From the NCBI RefSeq assembly GCF_002236115.1, contig NZ_NIWT01000005.1, positions 434,001-498,000 of the forward strand: DNA of 64,000 nucleotides. The letters run 5' to 3'. Of the stretch, positions 52,589 to 60,466 are shown one piece after another. The translations under genes were made by a program, and so were the position numbers. The notes under the pieces were generated by a model, which had not been told where the DNA came from, did not search any database, and saw nothing but the letters and a program-made list of their open reading frames with translations. Numbering within the stretch: the stretch's first letter is position 1; the number at the start of each line of letters is the position of its first letter. This DNA comes from Pseudomonas jessenii (GTDB lineage: Bacteria; Pseudomonadota; Gammaproteobacteria; Pseudomonadales; Pseudomonadaceae).

Positions 52589-54694
52589 ATGCCGAGCATA
52601 GACGCCCTCGCCGATCGCTTATCGACCTACCTCGGCAAGGACCAGGTCAACCTGGTCCGCCGAGCGTATTTCTACGCCGAACAAGCCCACGACGGCCAAC
52701 GCCGCCGTAGCGGCGAGGCGTACGTCACGCACCCACTCGCGGTTGCGAATATTCTTGCCGACATGCACATGGACCATCAGAGCCTGATGGCCGCGATGCT
52801 GCATGACGTGATCGAAGACACCGGCATTGCCAAGGAAGCGCTGCAAGCGCAGTTCGGCGAAACCGTGGCCGAACTCGTCGACGGGGTCAGCAAACTGACC
52901 CAGATGAATTTCGAGACCAAGGCCGAGGCCCAAGCCGAAAACTTCCAGAAAATGGCCATGGCCATGGCCCGCGACATTCGCGTGATCCTGGTCAAGCTGG
53001 CCGACCGCCTGCACAACATGCGCACGCTGGAAGTGCTGTCCGGCGAAAAACGCCGGCGCATCGCCAAGGAAACCCTGGAAATCTATGCGCCCATCGCCAA
53101 CCGGCTGGGCATGCACGCCATCCGCATAGAGTTCGAAGACCTCGGTTTCAAGGCCATGCACCCGATGCGTTCCGCGCGGATCTACCAGGCCGTCAAACGC
53201 GCCCGGGGCAACCGCAAGGAAATCGTCAACAAGATCGAAGAGTCCCTGAGCCACTGCCTGGCCATCGATGGCATCCAGGGCGAGGTCAGCGGTCGCCAGA
53301 AACACCTCTACGGCATCTACAAGAAAATGCGCGGCAAGCGTCGGGCCTTCAACGAGATCATGGACGTCTACGCGTTCCGGATCATCGTCGACAAGGTCGA
53401 TACCTGCTACCGCGTGCTGGGTGCTGTGCATAATTTGTACAAACCGTTGCCGGGGCGCTTCAAGGATTACATCGCGATCCCCAAGGCCAACGGCTATCAG
53501 TCGCTGCACACCACGCTGTTTGGCATGCACGGTGTGCCGATCGAGATCCAGATCCGCACCCGCGAAATGGAAGAGATGGCCAACAACGGCATCGCCGCCC
53601 ATTGGCTGTACAAATCCAGCGGCGACGAGCAGCCGAAAGGCACCCACGCCCGCGCCCGCCAGTGGGTCAAAGGCGTGCTGGAAATGCAGCAACGCGCCGG
53701 CAACTCGCTGGAATTCATCGAAAGCGTGAAGATCGACCTGTTCCCGGACGAGGTCTACGTGTTCACGCCAAAAGGCCGGATCATGGAGCTGCCAAAGGGC
53801 TCCACGGCGGTCGACTTCGCTTATGCGGTGCACACCGACGTCGGCAACAGCTGCATCGCCTGCCGGATCAACCGTCGACTCGCGCCGCTGTCCGAACCAC
53901 TGCAAAGCGGCTCCACGGTCGAGATCGTCAGCGCTCCCGGCGCACGGCCTAACCCGGCCTGGCTCAACTTCGTGGTCACCGGCAAGGCGCGCACACACAT
54001 ACGCCACGCACTGAAGCTGCAACGCCGCTCCGAATCCATCAGCCTCGGCGAGCGCCTGCTGAACAAGGTCCTCAATGGCTTCGACAGCTCGCTGGAGAAA
54101 ATCCCGGCCGAGCGCGTCAAGGCCATGCTGGTCGAGTACCGCCTGGAACTGATCGAAGACCTGCTGGAAGATATCGGCCTGGGCAATCGCATGGCCTATG
54201 TAGTGGCCCGCCGGTTGCTGGGCGAAGGCGAACAGTTGCCAAGCCCTGAAGGCCCGCTGGCGATTCGCGGCACCGAAGGCCTGGTGCTCAGCTACGCCAA
54301 GTGTTGCACCCCGATCCCGGGCGACCCGATTGTCGGCCACCTGTCCGCCGGCAAGGGCATGGTCGTGCACCTGGACAACTGCCGCAATATCAGCGAAATC
54401 CGCCACAACCCGGAAAAATGCATCCAGCTCTCGTGGGCCAAGGATGTCACCGGCGAATTCAACGTCGAGCTGCGCGTCGAGCTGGAGCACCAGCGCGGCC
54501 TGATCGCCCTGCTGGCCAGCAGCGTCAACGCCGCCGACGGCAACATCGAGAAAATCAGCATGGATGAACGCGATGGTCGCATCAGCGTGGTCCAGTTGGT
54601 GGTCAGCGTGCACGACCGCGTGCACCTGGCCCGCGTGATCAAGAAACTGCGCGCCTTGACCGGGGTGATTCGCATCACCCGCATGCGCGCCTAA
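52589..54694 (+). CDS. spoT: Bifunctional (p)ppGpp synthetase/hydrolase SpoT
   Basis: This 701-residue enzyme has an HD hydrolase domain (HDVIED at residues 72-77, His48), a synthetase domain (about 230-350; FKDYIAIPKANGYQSLHTTL), a TGS domain (about 386-446; VYVFTPKGRIMELPKGSTA) and a C-terminal ACT domain (about 625-701). It controls stringent-response alarmone levels. The intact HD motif supports hydrolase activity. The rpoZ gene precedes it and ridA follows after 24 bases. Confidence 0.97.
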   Translation: MPSIDALADRLSTYLGKDQVNLVRRAYFYAEQAHDGQRRRSGEAYVTHPLAVANILADMHMDHQSLMAAMLHDVIEDTGIAKEALQAQFGETVAELVDGVSKLTQMNFETKAEAQAENFQKMAMAMARDIRVILVKLADRLHNMRTLEVLSGEKRRRIAKETLEIYAPIANRLGMHAIRIEFEDLGFKAMHPMRSARIYQAVKRARGNRKEIVNKIEESLSHCLAIDGIQGEVSGRQKHLYGIYKKMRGKRRAFNEIMDVYAFRIIVDKVDTCYRVLGAVHNLYKPLPGRFKDYIAIPKANGYQSLHTTLFGMHGVPIEIQIRTREMEEMANNGIAAHWLYKSSGDEQPKGTHARARQWVKGVLEMQQRAGNSLEFIESVKIDLFPDEVYVFTPKGRIMELPKGSTAVDFAYAVHTDVGNSCIACRINRRLAPLSEPLQSGSTVEIVSAPGARPNPAWLNFVVTGKARTHIRHALKLQRRSESISLGERLLNKVLNGFDSSLEKIPAERVKAMLVEYRLELIEDLLEDIGLGNRMAYVVARRLLGEGEQLPSPEGPLAIRGTEGLVLSYAKCCTPIPGDPIVGHLSAGKGMVVHLDNCRNISEIRHNPEKCIQLSWAKDVTGEFNVELRVELEHQRGLIALLASSVNAADGNIEKISMDERDGRISVVQLVVSVHDRVHLARVIKKLRALTGVIRITRMRA

Positions 54695-54718
54695 GCCCCT
54701 AATTACAAGGAGTCCTAC

Positions 54719-55099
54719 ATGACCAAGACTGTTATCACCAGCGACAAGGCCCCGGCCGCCATCGGTACTTACTCCCAGGCGATCAAGGCTGGCAACACCG
54801 TTTACATGTCGGGTCAGATTCCCCTGGACCCAAAAACCATGGAACTGGTTGAAGGCTTCGAAGCCCAGACCGTCCAGGTATTCGAGAACCTCAAGGCCGT
54901 GGCTGAAGCTGCCGGCGGTTCGTTCAAGGACATCGTCAAGCTGAACATCTTCCTCACCGACCTGAGCCACTTCGCCAAGGTCAACGAGATCATGGGCAAG
55001 TACTTCGACCAGCCTTACCCTGCACGCGCCGCCATCGGCGTAGCCGCCCTGCCAAAGGGTTCGCAGGTCGAAATGGATGCCATCCTGGTCATCGAGTAA
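54719..55099 (+). CDS. ridA: Enamine/imine deaminase RidA
   Basis: This 126-residue protein is canonical RidA: YSQAIKAGNTVYMSGQIPLD, VKLNIFLTDLSHFAKVNEIM and PARAAIGVAALPKGSQVEMD with the catalytic Arg. It hydrolyses 2-aminoacrylate and similar intermediates from PLP enzymes such as threonine dehydratase. AAGGAG precedes the ATG. Its place behind spoT is conserved. A perfect 10-bp hairpin follows. Confidence 0.96.
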   Translation: MTKTVITSDKAPAAIGTYSQAIKAGNTVYMSGQIPLDPKTMELVEGFEAQTVQVFENLKAVAEAAGGSFKDIVKLNIFLTDLSHFAKVNEIMGKYFDQPYPARAAIGVAALPKGSQVEMDAILVIE

Positions 55100-55105
55100 T
55101 GCGTA

Positions 55106-55128
55106 CGGCGCAGCCTCGGGCTGCGCCG
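55106..55128 (+). terminator. Hairpin after ridA
   Basis: CGGCGCAGCC and GGCTGCGCCG form a perfect ten-base stem with a TCG loop, 7 bases after the ridA stop. The T-run is weak, so it may be a processing or attenuation hairpin and not a full terminator. Confidence 0.6.
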
Positions 55129-55166
55129 ACTGCTCTGCTGTAAAGAAAGCTTGAAAGGATTCCACC

Positions 55167-55907
55167 ATGCGCAACGCGCTTGTTCTCTCGCTGCTTGCCC
55201 TGTTCCTGGGCGGATGTGCCAGCAACCCTGCCGACCGCGACATCAGCGGCACCTGGATCAACCAGGTGGCGATCGATGCTGCCGCCAAAGGCGTCCCCCT
55301 GCGTGAAGCGCTCCAGGCCTATGGCCCGAACCTGGAATGGGACATCAACACCAAGGCCGGTCAGGCCCGCTACACCAACGGTTTTGAAAATGTCGATGGC
55401 AAGCTGCTGGGTGAAGAGTCCGGCGCCTGGAAAGTCGACTTTTATGGCAGCTCGGCCAGTGAACTGAAGCGTGACGGCAAGCAACTGAGCCAGTCCGCCA
55501 GCGACAATGAGCCTGAGCAAGTCTTCGACCGCGTACAGATCCAGGTACCGGATGGCGCACCGATGGGTGCCACCTTCGAACGCGCCCTGTATTCAGCCTA
55601 CATGGGCGGCGGCTGGACAATCGTCAACGGCCCGGGCGAAGGCAACACGGTTCAATTCCAGGCCGACGGCCAGGTGACCGGCCTGCCGGGCAGCGACCGT
55701 TATGCGTTGTGCCTGGCCGGCGATTGCGCATCCATGAGCGGCGGCAATGACAACATGTGGCTGCAACTCAATGGCCAGGGCAACGCCTGGATCTTTGCGC
55801 GCAAGGGCAAAGAGCTGGAGATTTTCCAGACCGTGAACACGGCGCAGGCGGACGAGATGCCTCAATACACGCCGGGTGATCGCAAGTGGTTGCTGGAGAA
55901 GCAATAA
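55167..55907 (+). CDS. Lipoprotein of unknown function
   Basis: This 246-residue protein has a signal peptide and lipobox LGGC (Cys17, followed by Ala, so probably outer membrane). The mature part is mixed alpha/beta with two nearby cysteines (ALCLAGDCASMSGG). A homologue occupies this place in P. aeruginosa (PA5340) as I recall, but no function is known to me. AAAGGA precedes the ATG. A REP pair follows. Confidence 0.85.
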   Translation: MRNALVLSLLALFLGGCASNPADRDISGTWINQVAIDAAAKGVPLREALQAYGPNLEWDINTKAGQARYTNGFENVDGKLLGEESGAWKVDFYGSSASELKRDGKQLSQSASDNEPEQVFDRVQIQVPDGAPMGATFERALYSAYMGGGWTIVNGPGEGNTVQFQADGQVTGLPGSDRYALCLAGDCASMSGGNDNMWLQLNGQGNAWIFARKGKELEIFQTVNTAQADEMPQYTPGDRKWLLEKQ

Positions 55908-55933
55908 GCGTCCCTTGAAAGCACCACGAAACA

Positions 55934-56025
55934 CTGTGGGAGCGAGCTTGCTCGCGATGAGGCCATAACATCCAACATTATCGTTGACTGTTATGCCGCC
56001 ATCGCGAGCAAGCTCGCTCCCACAG
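55934..56025. repeat. REP pair (REPIN-like), TGTGGG subtype
   Basis: GGGAGCGAGCTTGCTCGCGA and its inverted copy flank about 45 bases, between the lipoprotein gene and the convergent epimerase-like gene. Confidence 0.9.
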
Positions 56026-56045
56026 GTGTTTACGGTGCCTGGAAG

Positions 56046-56903
56046 TCAGCAGCGCCCTTCAATGATCGCCGCATACCCCTCGCGAAAACTCGGATACTTC
56101 GGCGTCCAGCCCAACGCTTTGGCCCGCGCATTACTGCAGCGCTTGCTGCCAGTGCGACGCACGCTGTCGTCATCGGACCATTCGGTCACACCCAGATATT
56201 CGCGCAACCAGCCCACCACATCGGCCAGCGCTGCCGGCGCATCATCGACGCCGATGTAGACATCATCCAGCGCCACCCCACGCCGATCCGCCTCAAGCAG
56301 ACACGCGATCAACCCTGCGGCATCGTCGGCATGAATCCGATTGGCATACAACGGTGGCTCGACCGCCACGCGATAACCCCGGCGCACCTGGGTCAGCAGC
56401 CATTCACGGCCGGGACCGTAAATGCCGGTCAGGCGCACGATACTGGCCGGAATGCCGCTCTTGAGGGCAAGTTGCTCGGCTTCGAGCATCACACGTCCGG
56501 AGTAGCCCGCCGCCACGGCCGGTGAAGCCTCGTCGACCCATTCGCCATTCTGCTGACCGTAGACACTGCTGCTGGAAACGAACAACAGGCGATTGGGCAT
56601 CTGCCCGTAGTCGTCCAGCCACTCCAGCACATGCTCCAGCCCCTGAACATACGCAGCGCGGTAACCGGCTTCGTCGTGATCGGTGGCCGCCGCGCAATAC
56701 ACCAGGTAATCCACGGCGCCGATTGGCCAAGTGTCCGGGCAGTCTTTGTTAAACAGGTCACCGGCCACGCCGATGACGCCCTTGGGCAGCCGTGAAACGT
56801 CGCGTCGCAGACCATGGACCTCCCATCCCGCCGCCAGCAATTGTGTGGCCAGGCGGCTGCCGACATCACCGCAGCCGGCGATCAAAACAGTAGGCGCAGA
56901 CAT
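56046..56903 (-). CDS. NAD(P)-dependent epimerase/dehydratase-like (SDR) protein
   Basis: This 285-residue extended short-chain dehydrogenase has the Rossmann motif VLIAGCGDVGSRLATQLLAA at its N terminus and SSSVYGQQNGEWV, but the active-site YxxxK is changed to a form like GYSGRVMLEAE, so substrate turnover is uncertain. It resembles the YeeZ-type family. It converges on the lipoprotein gene and is divergent from exbB by 188 bases. Confidence 0.85.
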   Translation of the reverse strand: MSAPTVLIAGCGDVGSRLATQLLAAGWEVHGLRRDVSRLPKGVIGVAGDLFNKDCPDTWPIGAVDYLVYCAAATDHDEAGYRAAYVQGLEHVLEWLDDYGQMPNRLLFVSSSSVYGQQNGEWVDEASPAVAAGYSGRVMLEAEQLALKSGIPASIVRLTGIYGPGREWLLTQVRRGYRVAVEPPLYANRIHADDAAGLIACLLEADRRGVALDDVYIGVDDAPAALADVVGWLREYLGVTEWSDDDSVRRTGSKRCSNARAKALGWTPKYPSFREGYAAIIEGRC

Positions 56904-57091
56904 CAGAAAACTCCCATCGGAAAGCCACAGACTAGCGCCGGCAACAGACAGGCGGCTAGTAATGCAGGAAAAAAAGAGACGCTATTACTTCTGTTAACAA
57001 GAATTACTTGCAATAATGCCTCCCCACTTTTGTTCTCGGCCTTCGAGGCCTGGAAGAACATCACCCGTTTTTTCTCTCAGGTCCGGCCAGC

Positions 57092-58063
57092 ATGACACGC
57101 AATCAACTCTCCGCTTCGCCAACCAAACGACCTCGCGCCTGGAGCGCGGTGGCCGCCCTGTTCTTCAGCCTGATGCTCGCGCCAGTCGCCGCTTTCGCCG
57201 ATGCCCAGGCGCCAGCCACACCAGCCGCCACCGCGCCTGCTCCGGCCGATCACGCCGCCCCGGCCGTTGCTCCGGTCGCGACCGATCCTGCCCAGGCCGC
57301 ACCGACAGAAGCGTTGGGTGAAGACGTCCCTGAAGTCCTCGAAGCCGACAACACCCTGGGCATGGCCCACGACCTGTCGCCGTGGGGCATGTACAAGAAC
57401 GCCGACATCATCGTGAAAATCGTGATGATCGGCCTGGCCATCGCCTCGATCATCACCTGGACCATCTGGATCGCCAAGGGTCTTGAGCTGATGGGCGCCA
57501 AGCGTCGTCTGCGCGGTGAAATCGCCCAACTGAAAAAATCCGCCTCCCTCAAGGAAGCCAGCGCCACCGCGGCGAAGGAAGGCACCCTGGCCAACCTGCT
57601 GGTACATGACGCCCTTGAAGAGATGCGCCTGTCGGTCAACAGCCGTGAGAAAGAAGGCATCAAGGAACGCGTCAGCTTCCGTCTTGAGCGCCTGGTCGCG
57701 GCCTGCGGTCGCAACATGAGCAGCGGCACCGGCGTGCTGGCCACCATCGGTTCCACCGCGCCGTTCGTCGGCCTGTTCGGTACCGTGTGGGGCATCATGA
57801 ACAGCTTCATCGGCATCGCCAAGACCCAGACCACCAACCTCGCCGTCGTCGCCCCCGGTATCGCCGAAGCCCTGCTGGCTACCGCGCTGGGCCTGGTTGC
57901 AGCTATCCCTGCGGTCGTGATCTACAACGTCTTTGCCCGCTCCATCGCCGGTTACAAGGCTCAGGTGTCCGATGCGTCGGCACAGGTCCTGCTGCTGGTC
58001 AGCCGCGACCTCGACCACCAGCCTGAGCGCAGCTCGCAACCGCACATGGTGAAAGTGGGGTAA
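57092..58063 (+). CDS. exbB: TonB-system protein ExbB
   Basis: This 323-residue inner-membrane protein has the MotA/TolQ/ExbB channel domain with three membrane segments; GSTAPFVGLFGTVWGIMNSF and GIAEALLATALGLVAAIPAV are hallmarks. A signal peptide and an Ala/Pro-rich periplasmic stretch (about residues 30-85) give the long pseudomonad form. It uses proton motive force to power TonB-dependent uptake. Upstream AT-rich bases could hold a Fur box, but no clear match was found. Confidence 0.95.
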   Translation: MTRNQLSASPTKRPRAWSAVAALFFSLMLAPVAAFADAQAPATPAATAPAPADHAAPAVAPVATDPAQAAPTEALGEDVPEVLEADNTLGMAHDLSPWGMYKNADIIVKIVMIGLAIASIITWTIWIAKGLELMGAKRRLRGEIAQLKKSASLKEASATAAKEGTLANLLVHDALEEMRLSVNSREKEGIKERVSFRLERLVAACGRNMSSGTGVLATIGSTAPFVGLFGTVWGIMNSFIGIAKTQTTNLAVVAPGIAEALLATALGLVAAIPAVVIYNVFARSIAGYKAQVSDASAQVLLLVSRDLDHQPERSSQPHMVKVG

Positions 58064-58069
58064 TCGGCC

Positions 58070-58498
58070 ATGGGCCTGCATTTGAAAGAAGGGGCAGACG
58101 ACGATCTGTCCGAAAACCACGAAATCAACGTTACGCCGTTCATTGACGTGATGTTGGTGCTGTTGATCATTTTCATGGTGGCGGCCCCGCTGGCCACCGT
58201 GGACATCAAGGTCGACCTGCCCGCCTCGACCGCCAAGCCGGCTCCGCGGCCAGAGAAACCGGTGTTCCTCAGTGTCAAGGCTGACCAGCGCCTGTTCCTT
58301 GGTGAAGACGAAGTGAAGGCCGACGCACTCGGCGCCACCCTCGACGCCAAGACCCAGGGCAAGAAAGACACGACAATCTTCTTCCAGGCCGACAAAGGCG
58401 TGGATTACGGCGATCTGATGAGCGTGATGGACAACCTGCGTTCCGCCGGTTACCTGAAGGTAGGTCTGGTCGGACTCGAGACGGCAGCCAAGAAATGA
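58070..58498 (+). CDS. exbD: TonB-system protein ExbD
   Basis: This 142-residue protein has one N-terminal membrane segment, INVTPFIDVMLVLLIIFMV, with the proton-carrying Asp in FIDV, and a periplasmic domain. It pairs with ExbB. It starts 7 bases after exbB and overlaps tonB by 4 bases (ATGA). Confidence 0.96.
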   Translation: MGLHLKEGADDDLSENHEINVTPFIDVMLVLLIIFMVAAPLATVDIKVDLPASTAKPAPRPEKPVFLSVKADQRLFLGEDEVKADALGATLDAKTQGKKDTTIFFQADKGVDYGDLMSVMDNLRSAGYLKVGLVGLETAAKK

Positions 58499-59244
58499 TC
58501 ACGACGCGCCATAAGCTGACGCGTTACAGCGGTAGCCTGGCCGTGGTGCTGGGCGTTCACGCGCTGGCCATCGCGCTGGCGTTGAACTGGTCCGCCCGTC
58601 CGCCCATCGAATTGCCCCCTCAGGCAATGATGGTCGAACTGGCACCGGTTCCTGCCCCGCCACCGCCTGCTCCGCCGAAGGTCGTCACCCCGCCGCAGCC
58701 ACCGGCTCCGGTTGAAGAACTGCCGATACCCAAGCTCGCTGAAGCGCCAAAAGCTGAAATTGCCGTGCCCAAGCCGGTCAAACCCAAGCCGAAGCCGCAA
58801 CCGCCCAAGCCGGTAGAGAAAAAACCCGAACCGCCGAAGGAAAAACCGGCCGAGGAAAAGCCTGCCGAAACGCAACAGACTCAGGCACCAACGGAGAAAT
58901 CCGCCCAGCCTGCGCCGGGTCCATCGCCTGCTCAATTGGCGGCCAAGGCCAGTTGGCAAGGCACGCTGTTGGCACACCTGCAGAAGTACAAAAAGTACCC
59001 TGCAAGTGCCCAGGCGCGGGGCAAGGAAGGCATGAACCGTCTGCGCTTCGTCGTGGATGCCGAAGGCAATGTGTTGTCGTTTGAGCTGGTAGGAGCCTCG
59101 GGCACTGCCGATCTGGACCGGGCCACTCTGGAAATGATCCGTCGCGCCCAACCGCTGCCCAAGCCACCGGCCGACATGCTGACCAATGGCTCCATCGAAA
59201 TCGTTGCACCGTTTGTTTATTCGCTGGAAAAACGCCGCCGTTAA
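58495..59244 (+). CDS. tonB: Energy transducer TonB
   Basis: This 249-residue protein has an N-terminal membrane anchor (GSLAVVLGVHALAIALALNW), a Pro/Lys/Glu-rich rod (about residues 40-145) and a C-terminal TonB domain with YPASAQARGKEGMNRLRFVV and SGTADLDRATLEMI. It transfers energy to outer-membrane receptors for iron chelates and other ligands. Its stop is followed by a REP pair and a terminator. Confidence 0.95.
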   Translation: MITTRHKLTRYSGSLAVVLGVHALAIALALNWSARPPIELPPQAMMVELAPVPAPPPPAPPKVVTPPQPPAPVEELPIPKLAEAPKAEIAVPKPVKPKPKPQPPKPVEKKPEPPKEKPAEEKPAETQQTQAPTEKSAQPAPGPSPAQLAAKASWQGTLLAHLQKYKKYPASAQARGKEGMNRLRFVVDAEGNVLSFELVGASGTADLDRATLEMIRRAQPLPKPPADMLTNGSIEIVAPFVYSLEKRRR

Positions 59245-59257
59245 AACTGTACTGCCC

Positions 59258-59348
59258 CTGTGGGAGCGAGCTTGCTCGCGATAGCGGTCTAACATTCAAC
59301 GCAGATGTCGAATGCTGGGCCCTCATCGCGAGCAAGCTCGCTCCCACA
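59258..59348. repeat. REP pair (REPIN-like), TGTGGG subtype
   Basis: GGGAGCGAGCTTGCTCGCGA and its inverted copy flank about 45 bases, between tonB and oxyR, which run in the same direction. A terminator follows 38 bases later. Confidence 0.9.
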
Positions 59349-59385
59349 GAGATTTCTGCCAGCAGGAAGCTCGCGTTCCAAGCCC

Positions 59386-59409
59386 AAAAGGCACCGAAAG
59401 GTGCCTTTT
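59386..59409 (+). terminator. Rho-independent terminator between tonB and oxyR
   Basis: AAAAGGCACC/GGTGCCTTTT with a four-base GAAA loop forms a ten-base stem ending in T4. It ends the exbB-exbD-tonB transcript. Confidence 0.88.
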
Positions 59410-59527
59410 GCATATCTGCCAGCGGCAAACTGGGATTACCCGGTGTCACTCGACACACTCAGTCTGATAACGTGCGTCTATCGATTGCAGCCGGTATGCT
59501 TGGCCCGCAACTACATGGACGCTTGCT

Positions 59528-60457
59528 ATGACCCTCACAGAATTACGCTACATCGTTACCCTCGCCCAAGAGCAGCACTTCGGCCACGCGGCCGAGCGTT
59601 GCCACGTCAGCCAGCCGACCCTGTCGGTGGGTGTGAAAAAGCTTGAAGACGAACTCGGTGTGCTGATTTTCGAGCGCAGCAAAAGCGCCGTGCGCCTGAC
59701 GCCGGTCGGCGAAGGCATCGTGGCCCAGGCCCAAAAGGTATTGGAACAAGCCCAAGGCATCCGCGAACTGGCCCAGGCCGGCAAGAACCAGCTGACCGCC
59801 CCACTCAAAGTCGGCGCGATCTACACCGTCGGGCCGTACCTGTTTCCGCATCTGATTCCACAACTGCACCGGGTCGCCCCGCAGATGCCGTTGTACATCG
59901 AAGAAAACTTCACCCACGTGCTGCGCGACAAACTGCGCAACGGCGAGCTCGACGCGATCATCATCGCCCTGCCGTTCAATGAAGCCGACGTGTTGACCCT
60001 GCAGCTCTACGACGAGCCGTTCTACGTGCTGATGCCGGCGCAGCACCCGTGGACACAAAAGGAATCCATCGACGCCAGCCTGCTCAATGACAAGAGCCTG
60101 CTGCTGCTCGGCGAAGGCCACTGCTTCCGCGATCAGGTATTGGAAGCCTGCCCGACCCTGACCAAAGGCAACGACGGCGCCAAGCACACAACCGTGGAAT
60201 CCAGCTCCCTGGAAACCATTCGCCACATGGTCGCCTCGGGTCTCGGGATTTCGATCCTGCCGTTGTCGGCGGTCGACAGCCATCACTACGCCCCCGGCGT
60301 GATCGAGGTGCGTCCGTTGTCGGCACCCGTACCGTTCCGCACCGTGGCCATTGCCTGGCGCGCCAGTTTCCCGCGCCCGAAAGCGATTGAAATCCTCGCC
60401 GACTCCATTCGCCTGTGCTCGGTGGCCAAGCCAGCGGCGCAAGTCGCTGCGGGCTAA
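59528..60457 (+). CDS. oxyR: Hydrogen peroxide sensor OxyR
   Basis: This 309-residue LysR regulator has MTLTELRYIVTLAQEQHFGH and an N-terminal helix-turn-helix. The redox cysteines are at 199 and 208 (EGHCFRDQVLEAC), the same numbers as in E. coli OxyR. Peroxide forms a disulfide that activates catalase and related genes. The recG gene starts 9 bases downstream, so both are probably on one transcript. Confidence 0.97.
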   Translation: MTLTELRYIVTLAQEQHFGHAAERCHVSQPTLSVGVKKLEDELGVLIFERSKSAVRLTPVGEGIVAQAQKVLEQAQGIRELAQAGKNQLTAPLKVGAIYTVGPYLFPHLIPQLHRVAPQMPLYIEENFTHVLRDKLRNGELDAIIIALPFNEADVLTLQLYDEPFYVLMPAQHPWTQKESIDASLLNDKSLLLLGEGHCFRDQVLEACPTLTKGNDGAKHTTVESSSLETIRHMVASGLGISILPLSAVDSHHYAPGVIEVRPLSAPVPFRTVAIAWRASFPRPKAIEILADSIRLCSVAKPAAQVAAG

Positions 60458-60466
60458 GCAACGGTC

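Noticed and set aside
52619..55288. 889-codon minus-strand open frame opposite spoT and ridA.
   Set aside because: High-GC antisense shadow of spoT, with no recognisable domain. The plus-strand genes are certain.
57000..57091. Fur box upstream of exbB.
   Set aside because: The region is AT-richer (ACTTGCAATAATG), but no convincing match to the Fur consensus was found by eye.
18518..59348. CRISPR array or integron-like attachment repeats suggested by recurring 20-base units.
   Set aside because: Units are inverted pairs scattered singly between genes, not direct repeats with regular spacers, and no cas or integrase gene is present.
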